Origin: Limnomonas spitsbergensis | Taxonomy: Eukaryota; Chlorophyta; Chlorophyceae; Chlamydomonadales | DNA: 64,000 bases | NCBI GenBank assembly: GCA_037349105.1 | Contig: JAYJMM010000124.1 | Location: forward strand, 1,844,001-1,908,000 | Direction of reading: 5' to 3' | In this document: positions 1 to 15,000 of the stretch, piece by piece | Layout of the letters: the number at the start of each line of letters is the position of its first letter | Position numbering within the stretch: position 1 is the first letter of the stretch | Translations under genes and position numbers: made by a program | The notes under the pieces: generated by a model | Seen by the model: only the letters and a program-made list of their open reading frames with translations | The model's database searches: none | What the model was told of the DNA's origin: nothing

Positions 1-3000
1 CTTGCTTAGATGTTGCGCACAGCTAGCAACCCTGGACCCTGCTTTCTTAGATGTTGCGCACAGCTAGCAACCCTGGACCCTGCTTTCTTAGATGTTGCGC
101 ACAGCTAGCAACCCTGGACCCTGCTTGCTTAGATGTTGCGCACAGCTAGCAACCCTGGACCCTGCTTGCTTAGATGTTGCGCACAGCTAGCAACCCTGGA
201 CCCTGCTTGCTTAGATGTTGCGCACAGCTAGCAACCCTGGACCCTGCTTGCTTAGATGTTGCGCACAGCTAGCAACCCTGGACCCTGCTTGCTTAGATGT
301 TGCGCACAGCTAGCAACCCTGGACCCTGCTTGCTTAGATGTTGCGCACAGCTAGCAACCCTGGACCCTGCTTGCTTAGATGTTGCACACAGCTGGCAACC
401 CTGGACCCTGCTTGCTTAGATGTTGCGCACAGCTAGCAACCCTGGGCCCTGCTTGCTTAGATGTTGCGCACAGCTAGCAACCCTGGACCCTGCATGCTTA
501 GATGTTGCGCACAGCTTTTAACCCTGGAACCTGCTTGCTTAGATGTTGCGCACAGCTAGCAACCCTGGACCCTGCTTGCTTAGATGTTGCGCACAGCTAG
601 CAACCCTGGACCCTGCTTGCTTAGATGTTGCGCACAGCTAGCAACCCTGGACCCTGCTTGCTTAGATGTTGCGCACAGCTTTTAACCCTGGACCCTGCTT
701 GCTTAGATGTTGCGCACAGCTAGCAACCTTGGACCCTGCTTGCTTAGATGTTGCGCACAGCTAGCAACCCTGGACCCTGCTTGCTTAGATGTTGCGCACA
801 GCTAGCAACCCTGGACCCTGCTTGCTTAGATGTTGCGCACAGGTAGCAACCCTGGACCCTGCTTGCTTAGATGTTGCGCACAGCTAGCAACCCTGGACCC
901 TGCTTGCTTAGATGTTGAGCACAGCTAGCAACCCTGGACCCTGCTTGCTTAGATGTTGCGCACAGCCAGCAACCCTGGACCCTGCTTGCTTAGATGTTGC
1001 GCACAGCTTTTAACCCTGGACCCTGCTTGCTTAGATGTTGCGCACAGCTTTTAACCCTGGAACCTGCTTGCTTGGATGTTGCGCACAGCTGGCAACCCTG
1101 GACCCTGCTTGCTTAGATGTTGCGCACAGCTAGCAACCTTGGACCCTGCTTGCTTAGATGTTGCGCACAGCTAGCAACCCTGGACCCTGCTTGCTTAGAT
1201 GTTGCGCACAGCTAGCAACCCTGGACCCTGCTTGCTTGGATGTTGCGCACAGCTAGCAACCCTGGACCCTGCTTGCTTAGATGTTGCGCACAGCTAGCAA
1301 CCTTGGACCCTGCTTGCTTAGATGTTGCGCACAGCTAGCAACCCTGGACCCTGCATGCTTAGATGTTGCGCACAGCTAGCAACCCTGGACCCTGCTTGCT
1401 TAGATGTTGCGCACAGCTAGCAACCCTGGACCCTGCTTGCTTAGATGTTGCGCACAGCTAGCAACCCTGGACCCTGCTTGCTTAGATGTTGCGCACAGGT
1501 AGCAACCCTGGACCCTGCTTGCTTAGATGTTGCGCACAGCTAGCAACCCTGGACCCTGCTTGCTTAGATGTTGCGCACAGCTTTTAACCCTGGACCCTGC
1601 TTGCTTAGATGTTGCGCACAGCTTTTAACCCTGGACCCTGCTTGCTTGGATGTTGCGCACAGCTAGCAACCCTGGACCCTGCTTGCTTAGATGTTGCGCA
1701 CAGCTAGCAACCTTGGACCCTGCTTGCTTAGATGTTGCGCACAGCTAGCAACCCTGGACCCTGCTTGCTTAGATGTTGCGCACAGCTAGCAACCCTGGAC
1801 CCTGCTTGCTTAGATGTTGCGCACAGCTAGCAACCCTGGACCCTGCTTGCTTAGATGTTGCGCACAGCTAGCAACCCTGGACCCTGCTTGCTTAGATGTT
1901 GCGCACAGCTAGCAACCCTGGACCCTGCTTGCTTAGATGTTGCGCACAGCTAGCAACCCTGGACCCTGCTTGCTTAGATGTTGCGCACAGCTAGCAACCC
2001 TGGACCCTGCTTGCTTAGATGTTGCGCACAGCTAGCAACCCTGGACCCTGCTTGCTTAGATGTTGCGCACAGCTAGCAACCCTGGACCCTGCTTGCTTAG
2101 ATGTTGCGCACAGCTAGCAACCCTGGACCCTGCTTGCTTAGATGTTGCACACAGCTGGCAACCCTGGACCCTGCTTGCTTAGATGTTGCGCACAGCTAGC
2201 AACCCTAGGCCCTGCTTGCTTAGATGTTGCGCACAGCTAGCAACCCTGGACCCTGCATGCTTAGATGTTGCGCACAGCTTTTAACCCTGGAACCTGCTTG
2301 CTTAGATGTTGCGCACAGCTAGCAACCCTGGACCCTGCTTGCTTAGATGTTGCGCACAGCTAGCAACCCTGGACCCTGCTTGCTTAGATGTTGCGCACAG
2401 CTAGCAACCCTGGACCCTGCTTGCTTAGATGTTGCGCACAGCTTTTAACCCTGGATCCTGCTTGCTTAGATGTTGCGCACAGCTAGCAACCCTGGACCCT
2501 GCTTGCTTGGATGTTGCGCACAGCTGGCAACCCTGGACCCTGCTTGCTTAGATGTTGCGCACAGCTAGCAACCTTGGACCCTGCTTGCTTAGATGTTGCG
2601 CACAGCTAGCAACCCTGGACCCTGCTTGCTTAGATGTTGCGCACAACTAGCAACCCTGGACCCTGCTTGCTTAGATGTTGCGCACAGGTAGCAACCCTGG
2701 ACCCTGCTTGCTTAGATGTTGCGCACAGCTAGCAACCCTGGACCCTGCTTGCTTAGATGTTGAGCACAGCTAGCAACCCTGGACCCTGCTTGCTTAGATG
2801 TTGCGCACAGCCAGCAACCCTGGACCCTGCTTGCTTAGATGTTGCGCACAGCTTTTAACCCTGGACCCTGCTTGCTTAGATGTTGCGCACAGCTTTTAAC
2901 CCTGGAACCTGCTTGCTTGGATGTTGCGCACAGCTGGCAACCCTGGACCCTGCTTGCTTAGATGTTGCGCACAGCTAGCAACCTTGGACCCTGCTTGCTT

Positions 3001-6000
3001 AGATGTTGCGCACAGCTAGCAACCCTGGACCCTGCTTGCTTAGATGTTGCGCACAGCTAGCAACCCTGGACCCTGCTTGCTTAGATGTTGCGCACAGCTA
3101 GCAACCCTGGACCCTGCTTGCTTAGATGTTGCGCACAGCTAGCAACCCTGGACCCTGCTTGCTTAGATGTTGCGCACAGCTAGCAACCCTGGACCCTGCT
3201 TGCTTAGATGTTGCGCACAGCTAGCAACCCTGGACCCTGCTTACTTAGATGTTGCGCACAGCTAGCAACCCTGGACCCTGCTTGCTTGGATGTTGCGCAC
3301 AGCTTTTAACCCTGGACCCTGCTTGCTTAGATGTTGCGCACAGCTAGCAACCCTGGACCCTGCTTGCTTAGATGTTGCGCACATCTAGCAACCTTGGACC
3401 CTGCTTGCTTAGATGTTGAGCACAGCTAGCAACCCTGGACCCTGCTTGCTTAGATGTTGCGCACAGCTAGCAACCCTGGACCCTGCTTGCTTAGATGTTG
3501 CGCACAGCTTTTAACCCTGGAACCTGCTTGCTTGGATGTTGCGCACAGCTGGCAACCCTGGACCCTGCTTGCTTAGATGTTGCGCACAGCTAGCAACCTT
3601 GGACCCTGCTTGCTTAGATGTTGCGCACAGCTAGCAACCCTGGACCCTGCTTGCTTAGATGTTGCGCACAGCTAGCAACCCTGGACCCTGCTTGCTTAGA
3701 TGTTGCGCACAGCTAGCAACCCTGGACCCTGCTTGCTTAGATGTTGCACACAGCTGGCAACCCTGGACCCTGCTTGCTTAGATGTTGCGCACAGCTAGCA
3801 ACCCTAGGCCCTGCTTGCTTAGATGTTGCGCACAGCTAGCAACCCTGGACCCTGCATGCTTAGATGTTGCGCACAGCTTTTAACCCTGGAACCTGCTTGC
3901 TTAGATGTTGCGCACAGCTAGCAACCCTGGACCCTGCTTGCTTAGATGTTGCGCACAGCTAGCAACCCTGGACCCTGCTTGCTTAGATGTTGCGCACAGC
4001 TAGCAACCCTGGACCCTGCTTGCTTAGATGTTGCGCACAGCTTTTAACCCTGGATCCTGCTTGCTTAGATGTTGCGCACAGCTAGCAACCCTGGACCCTG
4101 CTTGCTTGGATGTTGCGCACAGCTGGCAACCCTGGACCCTGCTTGCTTAGATGTTGCGCACAGCTAGCAACCTTGGACCCTGCTTGCTTAGATGTTGCGC
4201 ACAGCTAGCAACCCTGGACCCTGCTTGCTTAGATGTTGCGCACAACTAGCAACCCTGGACCCTGCTTGCTTAGATGTTGCGCACAGGTAGCAACCCTGGA
4301 CCCTGCTTGCTTAGATGTTGCGCACAGCTAGCAACCCTGGACCCTGCTTGCTTAGATGTTGAGCACAGCTAGCAACCCTGGACCCTGCTTGCTTAGATGT
4401 TGCGCACAGCCAGCAACCCTGGACCCTGCTTGCTTAGATGTTGCGCACAGCTTTTAACCCTGGACCCTGCTTGCTTAGATGTTGCGCACAGCTTTTAACC
4501 CTGGAACCTGCTTGCTTGGATGTTGCGCACAGCTGGCAACCCTGGACCCTGCTTGCTTAGATGTTGCGCACAGCTAGCAACCTTGGACCCTGCTTGCTTA
4601 GATGTTGCGCACAGCTAGCAACCCTGGACCCTGCTTGCTTAGATGTTGCGCACAGCTAGCAACCCTGGACCCTGCTTGCTTAGATGTTGCGCACAGCTAG
4701 CAACCCTGGACCCTGCTTGCTTAGATGTTGCGCACAGCTAGCAACCCTGGACCCTGCTTGCTTAGATGTTGCGCACAGCTAGCAACCCTGGACCCTGCTT
4801 GCTTAGATGTTGCGCACAGCTAGCAACCCTGGACCCTGCTTACTTAGATGTTGCGCACAGCTAGCAACCCTGGACCCTGCTTGCTTGGATGTTGCGCACA
4901 GCTTTTAACCCTGGACCCTGCTTGCTTAGATGTTGCGCACAGCTAGCAACCCTGGACCCTGCTTGCTTAGATGTTGCGCACATCTAGCAACCTTGGACCA
5001 TGCTTGCTTAGATGTTGCGCGCACAGCTTTAAACCCTAGACCCTGCTTGCTTATATGTTGCGCACAGCTTTTAACCCTGGACCCTGCTTGCTTAGATGTT
5101 GCGCACAGCTAGCAACCCTGGACCCTGCTTGCTTAGATGTTGCGCACAGCTAGCAACCCTGGACCCTGCTTGCTTAGATGTTGCGCACAGCTAGCAACCT
5201 TGGACCCTGCTTGCTTAGATGTTGCGCACAGCTTTTAACCCTGGACCCTGCTTGCTTAGATGTTGCGCACAGCTAGCAACCCTGGACCCTGCTTGCTTAG
5301 ATGTTGCGCACAGCTAGCAACCCTGGACCCTGCTTGCTTAGATGTTGCGCACAGCTTTTAACCCTGGACCCTGCTTGCTTAGATGTTGCGCACAGCTAGC
5401 AACCCTGGACCCTGCTTGCTTAGATGTTGCGCACAGCTAGCAACCCTGGACCCTGCTTGCTTAGATGTTGCGCACAGCTAGCAACCCTGGACCCTGCTTG
5501 CTTAGATGTTGCGCACAGCTTTTAACCCTGGACCCTGCTTGCTTAGATGTTGCGCACAGCTAGCAATCCTGGACCCTGCTTGCTTAGATGTTGCGCACAG
5601 CTAGCAACCCTGGACCCTGCTTGCTTAGATGTTGCACACAGCTGGCAACCCTGGACCCTGCTTGCTTAGATGTTGCGCACAGCTAGCAACCCTGGACCCT
5701 GCTTGCTTAGATGTTGCGCACAGCTAGCAACCCTGGACCCTGCATGCTTAGATGTTGCGCACAGCTTTTAACCCTGGAACCTGCTTGCTTAGATGTTGCG
5801 CACAGCTAGCAACCCTGGACCCTGCTTGCTTAGATGTTGCGCACAGGTAGCAACCCTGGACCCTGCTTGCTTAGATGTTGCGCACAGCTAGCAACCCTGG
5901 ACCCTGCTTGCTTAGATGTTGCGCACAGCTAGCAACCCTGGACCCTGCTTGCTTAGATGTTGCGCACAGCTGGCAACCCTGGACCCTGCTTGCTTGGATG

Positions 6001-9000
6001 TTGCGCACAGCTGGCAACCCTGGACCCTGCTTGCTTAGATGTTGCGCACAGCTAGCAACCCTGGACCCTGCTTGCTTAGATGTTGCGCACATCTAGCAAC
6101 CTTGGACCATGCTTGCTTAGATGTTGCGCGCACAGCTTTAAACCCTAGACCCTGCTTGCTTATATGTTGCGCACAGCTTTTAACCCTGGACCCTGCTTGC
6201 TTAGATGTTGCGCACAGCTAGCAACCCTGGACCCTGCTTGCTTAGATGTTGCGCACAGCTAGCAACCCTGGACCCTGCTTGCTTAGATGTTGCGCACAGC
6301 TAGCAACCTTGGACCCTGCTTGCTTAGATGTTGCGCACAGCTTTTAACCCTGGACCCTGCTTGCTTAGATGTTGCGCACAGCTAGCAACCCTGGACCCTG
6401 CTTGCTTAGATGTTGCGCACAGCTAGCAACCCTGGACCCTGCTTGCTTAGATGTTGCGCACAGCTTTTAACCCTGGACCCTGCTTGCTTAGATGTTGCGC
6501 ACAGCTAGCAACCCTGGACCCTGCTTGCTTAGATGTTGCGCACAGCTAGCAACCCTGGACCCTGCTTGCTTAGATGTTGCGCACAGCTAGCAACCCTGGA
6601 CCCTGCTTGCTTAGATGTTGCGCACAGCTTTTAACCCTGGACCCTGCTTGCTTAGATGTTGCGCACAGCTAGCAATCCTGGACCCTGCTTGCTTAGATGT
6701 TGCGCACAGCTAGCAACCCTGGACCCTGCTTGCTTAGATGTTGCACACAGCTGGCAACCCTGGACCCTGCTTGCTTAGATGTTGCGCACAGCTAGCAACC
6801 CTGGACCCTGCTTGCTTAGATGTTGCGCACAGCTAGCAACCCTGGACCCTGCATGCTTAGATGTTGCGCACAGCTTTTAACCCTGGAACCTGCTTGCTTA
6901 GATGTTGCGCACAGCTAGCAACCCTGGACCCTGCTTGCTTAGATGTTGCGCACAGGTAGCAACCCTGGACCCTGCTTGCTTAGATGTTGCGCACAGCTAG
7001 CAACCCTGGACCCTGCTTGCTTAGATGTTGCGCACAGCTAGCAACCCTGGACCCTGCTTGCTTAGATGTTGCGCACAGCTGGCAACCCTGGACCCTGCTT
7101 GCTTGGATGTTGCGCACAGCTGGCAACCCTGGACCCTGCTTGCTTAGATGTTGCGCACAGCTAGCAACCTTGGACCCTGCTTGCTTAGATGTTGCGCACA
7201 GCTAGCAACCCTGGACCCTGCTTGCTTAGATGTTGCGCACAGCTAGCAACCCTGGACCCTGCTTGCTTAGATGTTGCGCACAGCTAGCAACCCTGGACCC
7301 TGCTTGCTTAGATGTTGCGCACAGCTAGCAACCCTGGACCCTGCTTACTTAGATGTTGCGCACAGCTAGCAACCCTGGACCCTGCTTGCTTGGATGTTGC
7401 GCACAGCTTTTAACCCTGGACCCTGCTTGCTTAGATGTTGCGCACAGCTAGCAACCCTGGACCCTGCTTGCTTAGATGTTGCGCACATCTAGCAACCTTG
7501 GACCATGCTTGCTTAGATGTTGCGCGCACAGCTTTAAACCCTAGACCCTGCTTGCTTATATGTTGCGCACAGCTTTTAACCCTGGACCCTGCTTGCTTAG
7601 ATGTTGCGCACAGCTAGCAACCCTGGACCCTGCTTGCTTAGATGTTGCGCACAGCTAGCAACCCTGGACCCTGCTTGCTTAGATGTTGCGCACAGCTAGC
7701 AACCTTGGACCCTGCTTGCTTAGATGTTGCGCACAGCTTTTAACCCTGGACCCTGCTTGCTTAGATGTTGCGCACAGCTAGCAACCCTGGACCCTGCTTG
7801 CTTAGATGTTGCGCACAGCTAGCAACCCTGGACCCTGCTTGCTTAGATGTTGCGCACAGCTTTTAACCCTGGACCCTGCTTGCTTAGATGTTGCGCACAG
7901 CTAGCAACCCTGGACCCTGCTTGCTTAGATGTTGCGCACAGCTAGCAACCCTGGACCCTGCTTGCTTAGATGTTGCGCACAGCTTTTAACCCTGGACCCT
8001 GCTTGCTTAGATGTTGCGCACAGCTAGCAATCCTGGACCCTGCTTGCTTAGATGTTGCGCACAGCTAGCAACCCTGGACCCTGCTTGCTTAGATGTTGCA
8101 CACAGCTGGCAACCCTGGACCCTGCTTGCTTAGATGTTGCGCACAGCTAGCAACCCTGGACCCTGCTTGCTTAGATGTTGCGCACAGCTAGCAACCCTGG
8201 ACCCTGCATGCTTAGATGTTGCGCACAGCTTTTAACCCTGGAACCTGCTTGCTTAGATGTTGCGCACAGCTAGCAACCCTGGACCCTGCTTGCTTAGATG
8301 TTGCGCACAGGTAGCAACCCTGGACCCTGCTTGCTTAGATGTTGCGCACAGCTAGCAACCCTGGACCCTGCTTGCTTAGATGTTGCGCACAGCTAGCAAC
8401 CCTGGACCCTGCTTGCTTAGATGTTGCGCACAGCTGGCAACCCTGGACCCTGCTTGCTTGGATGTTGCGCACAGCTGGCAACCCTGGACCCTGCTTGCTT
8501 AGATGTTGCGCACAGCTAGCAACCTTGGACCCTGCTTGCTTAGATGTTGCGCACAGCTAGCAACCCTGGACCCTGCTTGCTTAGATGTTGCGCACAGCTA
8601 GCAACCCTGGACCCTGCTTGCTTAGATGTTGCGCACAGCTAGCAACCCTGGACCCTGCTTGCTTAGATGTTGCGCACAGCTAGCAACCCTGGACCCTGCT
8701 TGCTTAGATGTTGAGCACAGCTAGCAACCCTGGACCCTGCTTGCTTAGATGTTGCGCACAGCTAGCAACCCTGGACCCTGCTTGCTTAGATGTTGCGCAC
8801 AGCTTTTAACCCTGGACCCTGCTTGCTTAGATGTTGCGCACAGCTTTTAACCCTGGACCCTGCTTGCTTGGATGTTGCGCACAGCTAGCAACCCTGGACC
8901 CTGCTTGCTTAGATGTTGCGCACAGCTAGCAACCTTGGACCCTGCTTGCTTAGATGTTGCGCACAGCTAGCAACCCTGGACCCTGCTTGCTTAGATGTTG

Positions 9001-12000
9001 CGCACAGCTAGCAACCCTGGACCCTGCTTGCTTAGATGTTGCGCACAGCTAGCAACCCTGGACCCTGCTTGCTTAGATGTTGCGCACAGCTAGCAACCCT
9101 GGACCCTGCTTGCTTAGATGTTGCGCACAGCTAGCAACCCTGGACCCTGCTTGCTTAGATGTTGCGCACAGCTAGCAACCCTGGACCCTGCTTGCTTAGA
9201 TGTTGCGCACAGCTGGCAACCCTGGACCCTGCTTGCTTAGATGTTGCGCACAGCTTTTAACCCTGGACCCTGCTTGCTTAGATGTTGCGCACAGCTAGCA
9301 ACCCTGGACCCTGCTTGCTTAGATGTTGCGCACAGCTAGCAACCCTGGACCCTGCTTGCTTAGATGTTGCACACAGCTGGCAACCCTGGACCCTGCTTGC
9401 TTAGATGTTGCGCACAGCTAGCAACCCTGGGCCCTGCTTGCTTAGATGTTGCGCACAGCTAGCAACCCTGGACCCTGCATGCTTAGATGTTGCGCACAGC
9501 TTTTAACCCTGGAACCTGCTTGCTTAGATGTTGCGCACAGCTAGCAACCCTGGACCCTGCTTGCTTAGATGTTGCGCACAGCTAGCAACCCTGGACCCTG
9601 CTTGCTTAGATGTTGCGCACAGCTAGCAACCCTGGACCCTGCTTGCTTAGATGTTGCGCACAGCTAGCAACCCTGGACCCTGCTTGCTTAGATGTTGCGC
9701 ACAGCTAGCAACCTTGGACCATGCTTGCTTAGATGTTGCGCGCACAGCTTTAAACCCTAGACCCTGCTTGCTTATATGTTGCGCACAGCTTTTAACCCTG
9801 GACCCTGCTTGCTTAGATGTTGCGCACAGCTAGCAACCCTGGACCCTGCTTGCTTAGATGTTGCGCACAGCTAGCAACCCTGGACCCTGCTTGCTTAGAT
9901 GTTGCGCACAGCTAGCAACCTTGGACCCTGCTTGCTTAGATGTTGCGCACAGCTTTTAACCCTGGACCCTGCTTGCTTAGATGTTGCGCACAGCTAGCAA
10001 CCCTGGACCCTGCTTGCTTAGATGTTGCGCACAGCTAGCAACCCTGGACCCTGCTTGCTTAGATGTTGCGCACAGCTTTTAACCCTGGACCCTGCTTGCT
10101 TAGATGTTGCGCACAGCTAGCAACCCTGGACCCTGCTTGCTTAGATGTTGCGCACAGCTAGCAACCCTGGACCCTGCTTGCTTAGATGTTGCGCACAGCT
10201 AGCAACCCTGGACCCTGCTTGCTTAGATGTTGCGCACAGCTTTTAACCCTGGACCCTGCTTGCTTAGATGTTGCGCACAGCTAGCAATCCTGGACCCTGC
10301 TTGCTTAGATGTTGCGCACAGCTAGCAACCCTGGACCCTGCTTGCTTAGATGTTGCACACAGCTGGCAACCCTGGACCCTGCTTGCTTAGATGTTGCGCA
10401 CAGCTAGCAACCCTGGACCCTGCTTGCTTAGATGTTGCGCACAGCTAGCAACCCTGGACCCTGCATGCTTAGATGTTGCGCACAGCTTTTAACCCTGGAA
10501 CCTGCTTGCTTAGATGTTGCGCACAGCTAGCAACCCTGGACCCTGCTTGCTTAGATGTTGCGCACAGGTAGCAACCCTGGACCCTGCTTGCTTAGATGTT
10601 GCGCACAGCTAGCAACCCTGGACCCTGCTTGCTTAGATGTTGCGCACAGCTAGCAACCCTGGACCCTGCTTGCTTAGATGTTGCGCACAGCTGGCAACCC
10701 TGGACCCTGCTTGCTTGGATGTTGCGCACAGCTGGCAACCCTGGACCCTGCTTGCTTAGATGTTGCGCACAGCTAGCAACCTTGGACCCTGCTTGCTTAG
10801 ATGTTGCGCACAGCTAGCAACCCTGGACCCTGCTTGCTTAGATGTTGCGCACAGCTAGCAACCCTGGACCCTGCTTGCTTAGATGTTGCGCACAGCTAGC
10901 AACCCTGGACCCTGCTTGCTTAGATGTTGCGCACAGCTAGCAACCCTGGACCCTGCTTGCTTAGATGTTGAGCACAGCTAGCAACCCTGGACCCTGCTTG
11001 CTTAGATGTTGCGCACAGCTAGCAACCCTGGACCCTGCTTGCTTAGATGTTGCGCACAGCTTTTAACCCTGGACCCTGCTTGCTTAGATGTTGCGCACAG
11101 CTTTTAACCCTGGACCCTGCTTGCTTAGATGTTGCGCACAGCTAGCAACCCTGGACCCTGCTTGCTTAGATGTTGCGCACAGCTAGCAACCTTGGACCCT
11201 GCTTGCTTAGATGTTGCGCACAGCTAGCAACCCTGGACCCTGCTTGCTTAGATGTTGCGCACAGCTAGCAACCCTGGACCCTGCTTGCTTAGATGTTGCG
11301 CACAGCTAGCAACCCTGGACCCTGCTTGCTTAGATGTTGCGCACAGCTAGCAACCCTGGACCCTGCTTGCTTAGATGTTGCGCACAGCTAGCAACCCTGG
11401 ACCCTGCTTGCTTAGATGTTGCGCACAGCTAGCAACCCTGGACCCTGCTTGCTTAGATGTTGCGCACAGCTGGCAACCCTGGACCCTGCTTGCTTAGATG
11501 TTGCGCACAGCTTTTAACCCTGGACCCTGCTTGCTTAGATGTTGCGCACAGCTAGCAACCCTGGACCCTGCTTGCTTAGATGTTGCGCACAGCTAGCAAC
11601 CCTGGACCCTGCTTGCTTAGATGTTGCACACAGCTGGCAACCCTGGACCCTGCTTGCTTAGATGTTGCGCACAGCTAGCAACCCTGGGCCCTGCTTGCTT
11701 AGATGTTGCGCACAGCTAGCAACCCTGGACCCTGCATGCTTAGATGTTGCGCACAGCTTTTAACCCTGGAACCTGCTTGCTTAGATGTTGCGCACAGCTA
11801 GCAACCCTGGACCCTGCTTGCTTAGATGTTGCGCACAGCTAGCAACCCTGGACCCTGCTTGCTTAGATGTTGCGCACAGCTAGCAACCCTGGACCCTGCT
11901 TGCTTAGATGTTGCGCACAGCTAGCAACCCTGGACCCTGCTTGCTTAGATGTTGCGCACAGCTAGCAACCCTGGACCCTCCTTGCTTAGATGTTGCGCAC

Positions 12001-15000
12001 AGCTAGCAACCCTGGACCCTGCTTGCTTAGATGTTGCGCACAGCTGGCAACCCTGGACCCTGCTTGCTTAGATGTTGCGCACAGCTAGCAACCCTGGACC
12101 CTGCTTGCTTAGATGTTGCGCACAGCTAGCAACCCTGGACCCTGCTTGCTTAGATGTTGCGCACAGCTAGCAACCCTGGACCCTGCTTGCTTAGATGTTG
12201 CACACAGCTGGCAACCCTGGACCCTGCTTGCTTAGATGTTGCGCACAGCTAGCAACCCTGGGCCCTGCTTGCTTAGATGTTGCGCACAGCTAGCAACCCT
12301 GGACCCTGCATGCTTAGATGTTGCGCACAGCTTTTAACCCTGGAACCTGCTTGCTTAGATGTTGCGCACAGCTAGCAACCCTGGACCCTGCTTGCTTAGA
12401 TGTTGCGCACAGCTAGCAACCCTGGACCCTGCTTGCTTAGATGTTGCGCACAGCTAGCAACCCTGGACCCTGCTTGCTTAGATGTTGCGCACAGCTTTTA
12501 ACCCTGGATCCTGCTTGCTTAGATGTTGCGCACAGCTGGCAACCCTGGACCCTGCTTGCTTGGATGTTGCGCACAGCTGGCAACCCTGGACCCTGCTTGC
12601 TTAGATGTTGCGCACAGCTAGCAACCTTGGACCCTGCTTGCTTAGATGTTGCGCACAGCTAGCAACCCTGGACCCTGCTTGCTTAGATGTTGCGCACAGC
12701 TAGCAACCCTGGACCCTGCTTGCTTAGATGTTGCGCACAGCTAGCAACCCTGGACCCTGCTTGCTTAGATGTTGCGCACAGCTAGCAACCCTGGACCCTG
12801 CTTGCTTAGATGTTGCGCACAGCTAGCAACCCTGGACCCTGCTTGCTTAGATGTTGCGCACAGCTAGCAACCCTGGACCCTGCTTGCTTAGATGTTGCGC
12901 ACAGCTAGCAACCCTGGACCCTGCTTGCTTAGATGTTGCGCACAGCTAGCAACCCTGGACCCTGCTTGCTTAGATGTTGCGCACAGCTAGCAACCCTGGA
13001 CCCTGCTTGCTTAGATGTTGCGCACAGCTAGCAACCCTGGACCCTGCTTGCTTAGATGTTGCGCACAGCTAGCAACCCTGGACCCTGCTTGCTTAGATGT
13101 TGCGCACAGCTGGCAACCCTGGACCCTGCTTGCTTAGATGTTGCGCACAGCTTTTAACCCTGGACCCTGCTTGCTTAGATGTTGCGCACAGCTAGCAACC
13201 CTGGACCCTGCTTGCTTAGATGTTGCGCACAGCTAGCAACCCTGGACCCTGCTTGCTTAGATGTTGCGCACAGCTAGCAACCCTGGACCCTGCTTGCTTA
13301 GATGTTGCGCACAGCTAGCAACCCTGGACCCTGCTTGCTTAGATGTTGCACACAGCTGGCAACCCTGGACCCTGCTTGCTTAGATGTTGCGCACAGCTAG
13401 CAACCCTGGGCCCTGCTTGCTTAGATGTTGCGCACAGCTAGCAACCCTGGACCCTGCATGCTTAGATGTTGCGCACAGCTTTTAACCCTGGAACCTGCTT
13501 GCTTAGATGTTGCGCACAGCTAGCAACCCTGGACCCTGCTTGCTTAGATGTTGCGCACAGCTAGCAACCCTGGACCCTGCTTGCTTAGATGTTGCGCACA
13601 GCTAGCAACCCTGGACCCTGCTTGCTTAGATGTTGCGCACAGCTAGCAACCCTGGACCCTGCTTGCTTAGATGTTGCGCACAGCTAGCAACCTTGGACCC
13701 TGCTTGCTTAGATGTTGCGCACAGCTAGCAACCCTGGACCCTGCTTGCTTAGATGTTGCGCACAGCTAGCAACCCTGGACCCTGCTTGCTTAGATGTTGC
13801 GCACAGCTAGCAACCCTGGACCCTGCTTGCTTAGATGTTGCGCACAGCTAGCAACCCTGGACCCTGCTTGCTTAGATGTTGCGCACAGCTAGCAACCCTG
13901 GACCCTGCTTGCTTAGATGTTGCGCACAGCTAGCAACCCTGGACCCTGCTTGCTTAGATGTTGCGCACAGCTGGCAACCCTGGACCCTGCTTGCTTAGAT
14001 GTTGCGCACAGCTTTTAACCCTGGACCCTGCTTGCTTAGATGTTGCGCACAGCTAGCAACCCTGGACCCTGCTTGCTTAGATGTTGCGCACAGCTAGCAA
14101 CCCTGGACCCTGCTTGCTTAGATGTTGCACACAGCTGGCAACCCTGGACCCTGCTTGCTTAGATGTTGCGCACAGCTAGCAACCCTGGACCCTGCTTGCT
14201 TAGATGTTGCGCACAGCTAGCAACCCTGGACCCTGCTTGCTTAGATGTTGCGCACAGCTTTTAACCCTGGACCCTGCTTGCTTAGATGTTGCGCACAGCT
14301 TTTAACCCTGGACCCTGCTTGCTTGGATGTTGCGCACAGCTAGCAACCCTGGACCCTGCTTGCTTAGATGTTGCGCACAGCTAGCAACCCTGGACCCTGC
14401 TTGCTTAGATGTTGCGCACAGCTAGCAACCCTGGACCCTGCTTGCTTAGATGTTGCGCACAGCTAGCAACCCTGGACCCTGCTTGCTTAGATGTTGCGCA
14501 CAGCTAGCAACCCTGGACCCTGCTTGCTTAGATGTTGCGCACAGCTGGCAACCCTGGACCCTGCTTGCTTAGATGTTGCGCACAGCTAGCAACCCTGGAC
14601 CCTGCTTGCTTAGATGTTGCGCACAGCTAGCAACCCTGGACCCTGCTTGCTTAGATGTTGCGCACAGCTAGCAACCCTGGACCCTGCTTGCTTAGATGTT
14701 GCACACAGCTGGCAACCCTGGACCCTGCTTGCTTAGATGTTGCGCACAGCTAGCAACCCTGGGCCCTGCTTGCTTAGATGTTGCGCACAGCTAGCAACCC
14801 TGGACCCTGCATGCTTAGATGTTGCGCACAGCTTTTAACCCTGGAACCTGCTTGCTTAGATGTTGCGCACAGCTAGCAACCCTGGACCCTGCTTGCTTAG
14901 ATGTTGCGCACAGCTAGCAACCCTGGACCCTGCTTGCTTAGATGTTGCGCACAGCTAGCAACCCTGGACCCTGCTTGCTTAGATGTTGCGCACAGCTTTT

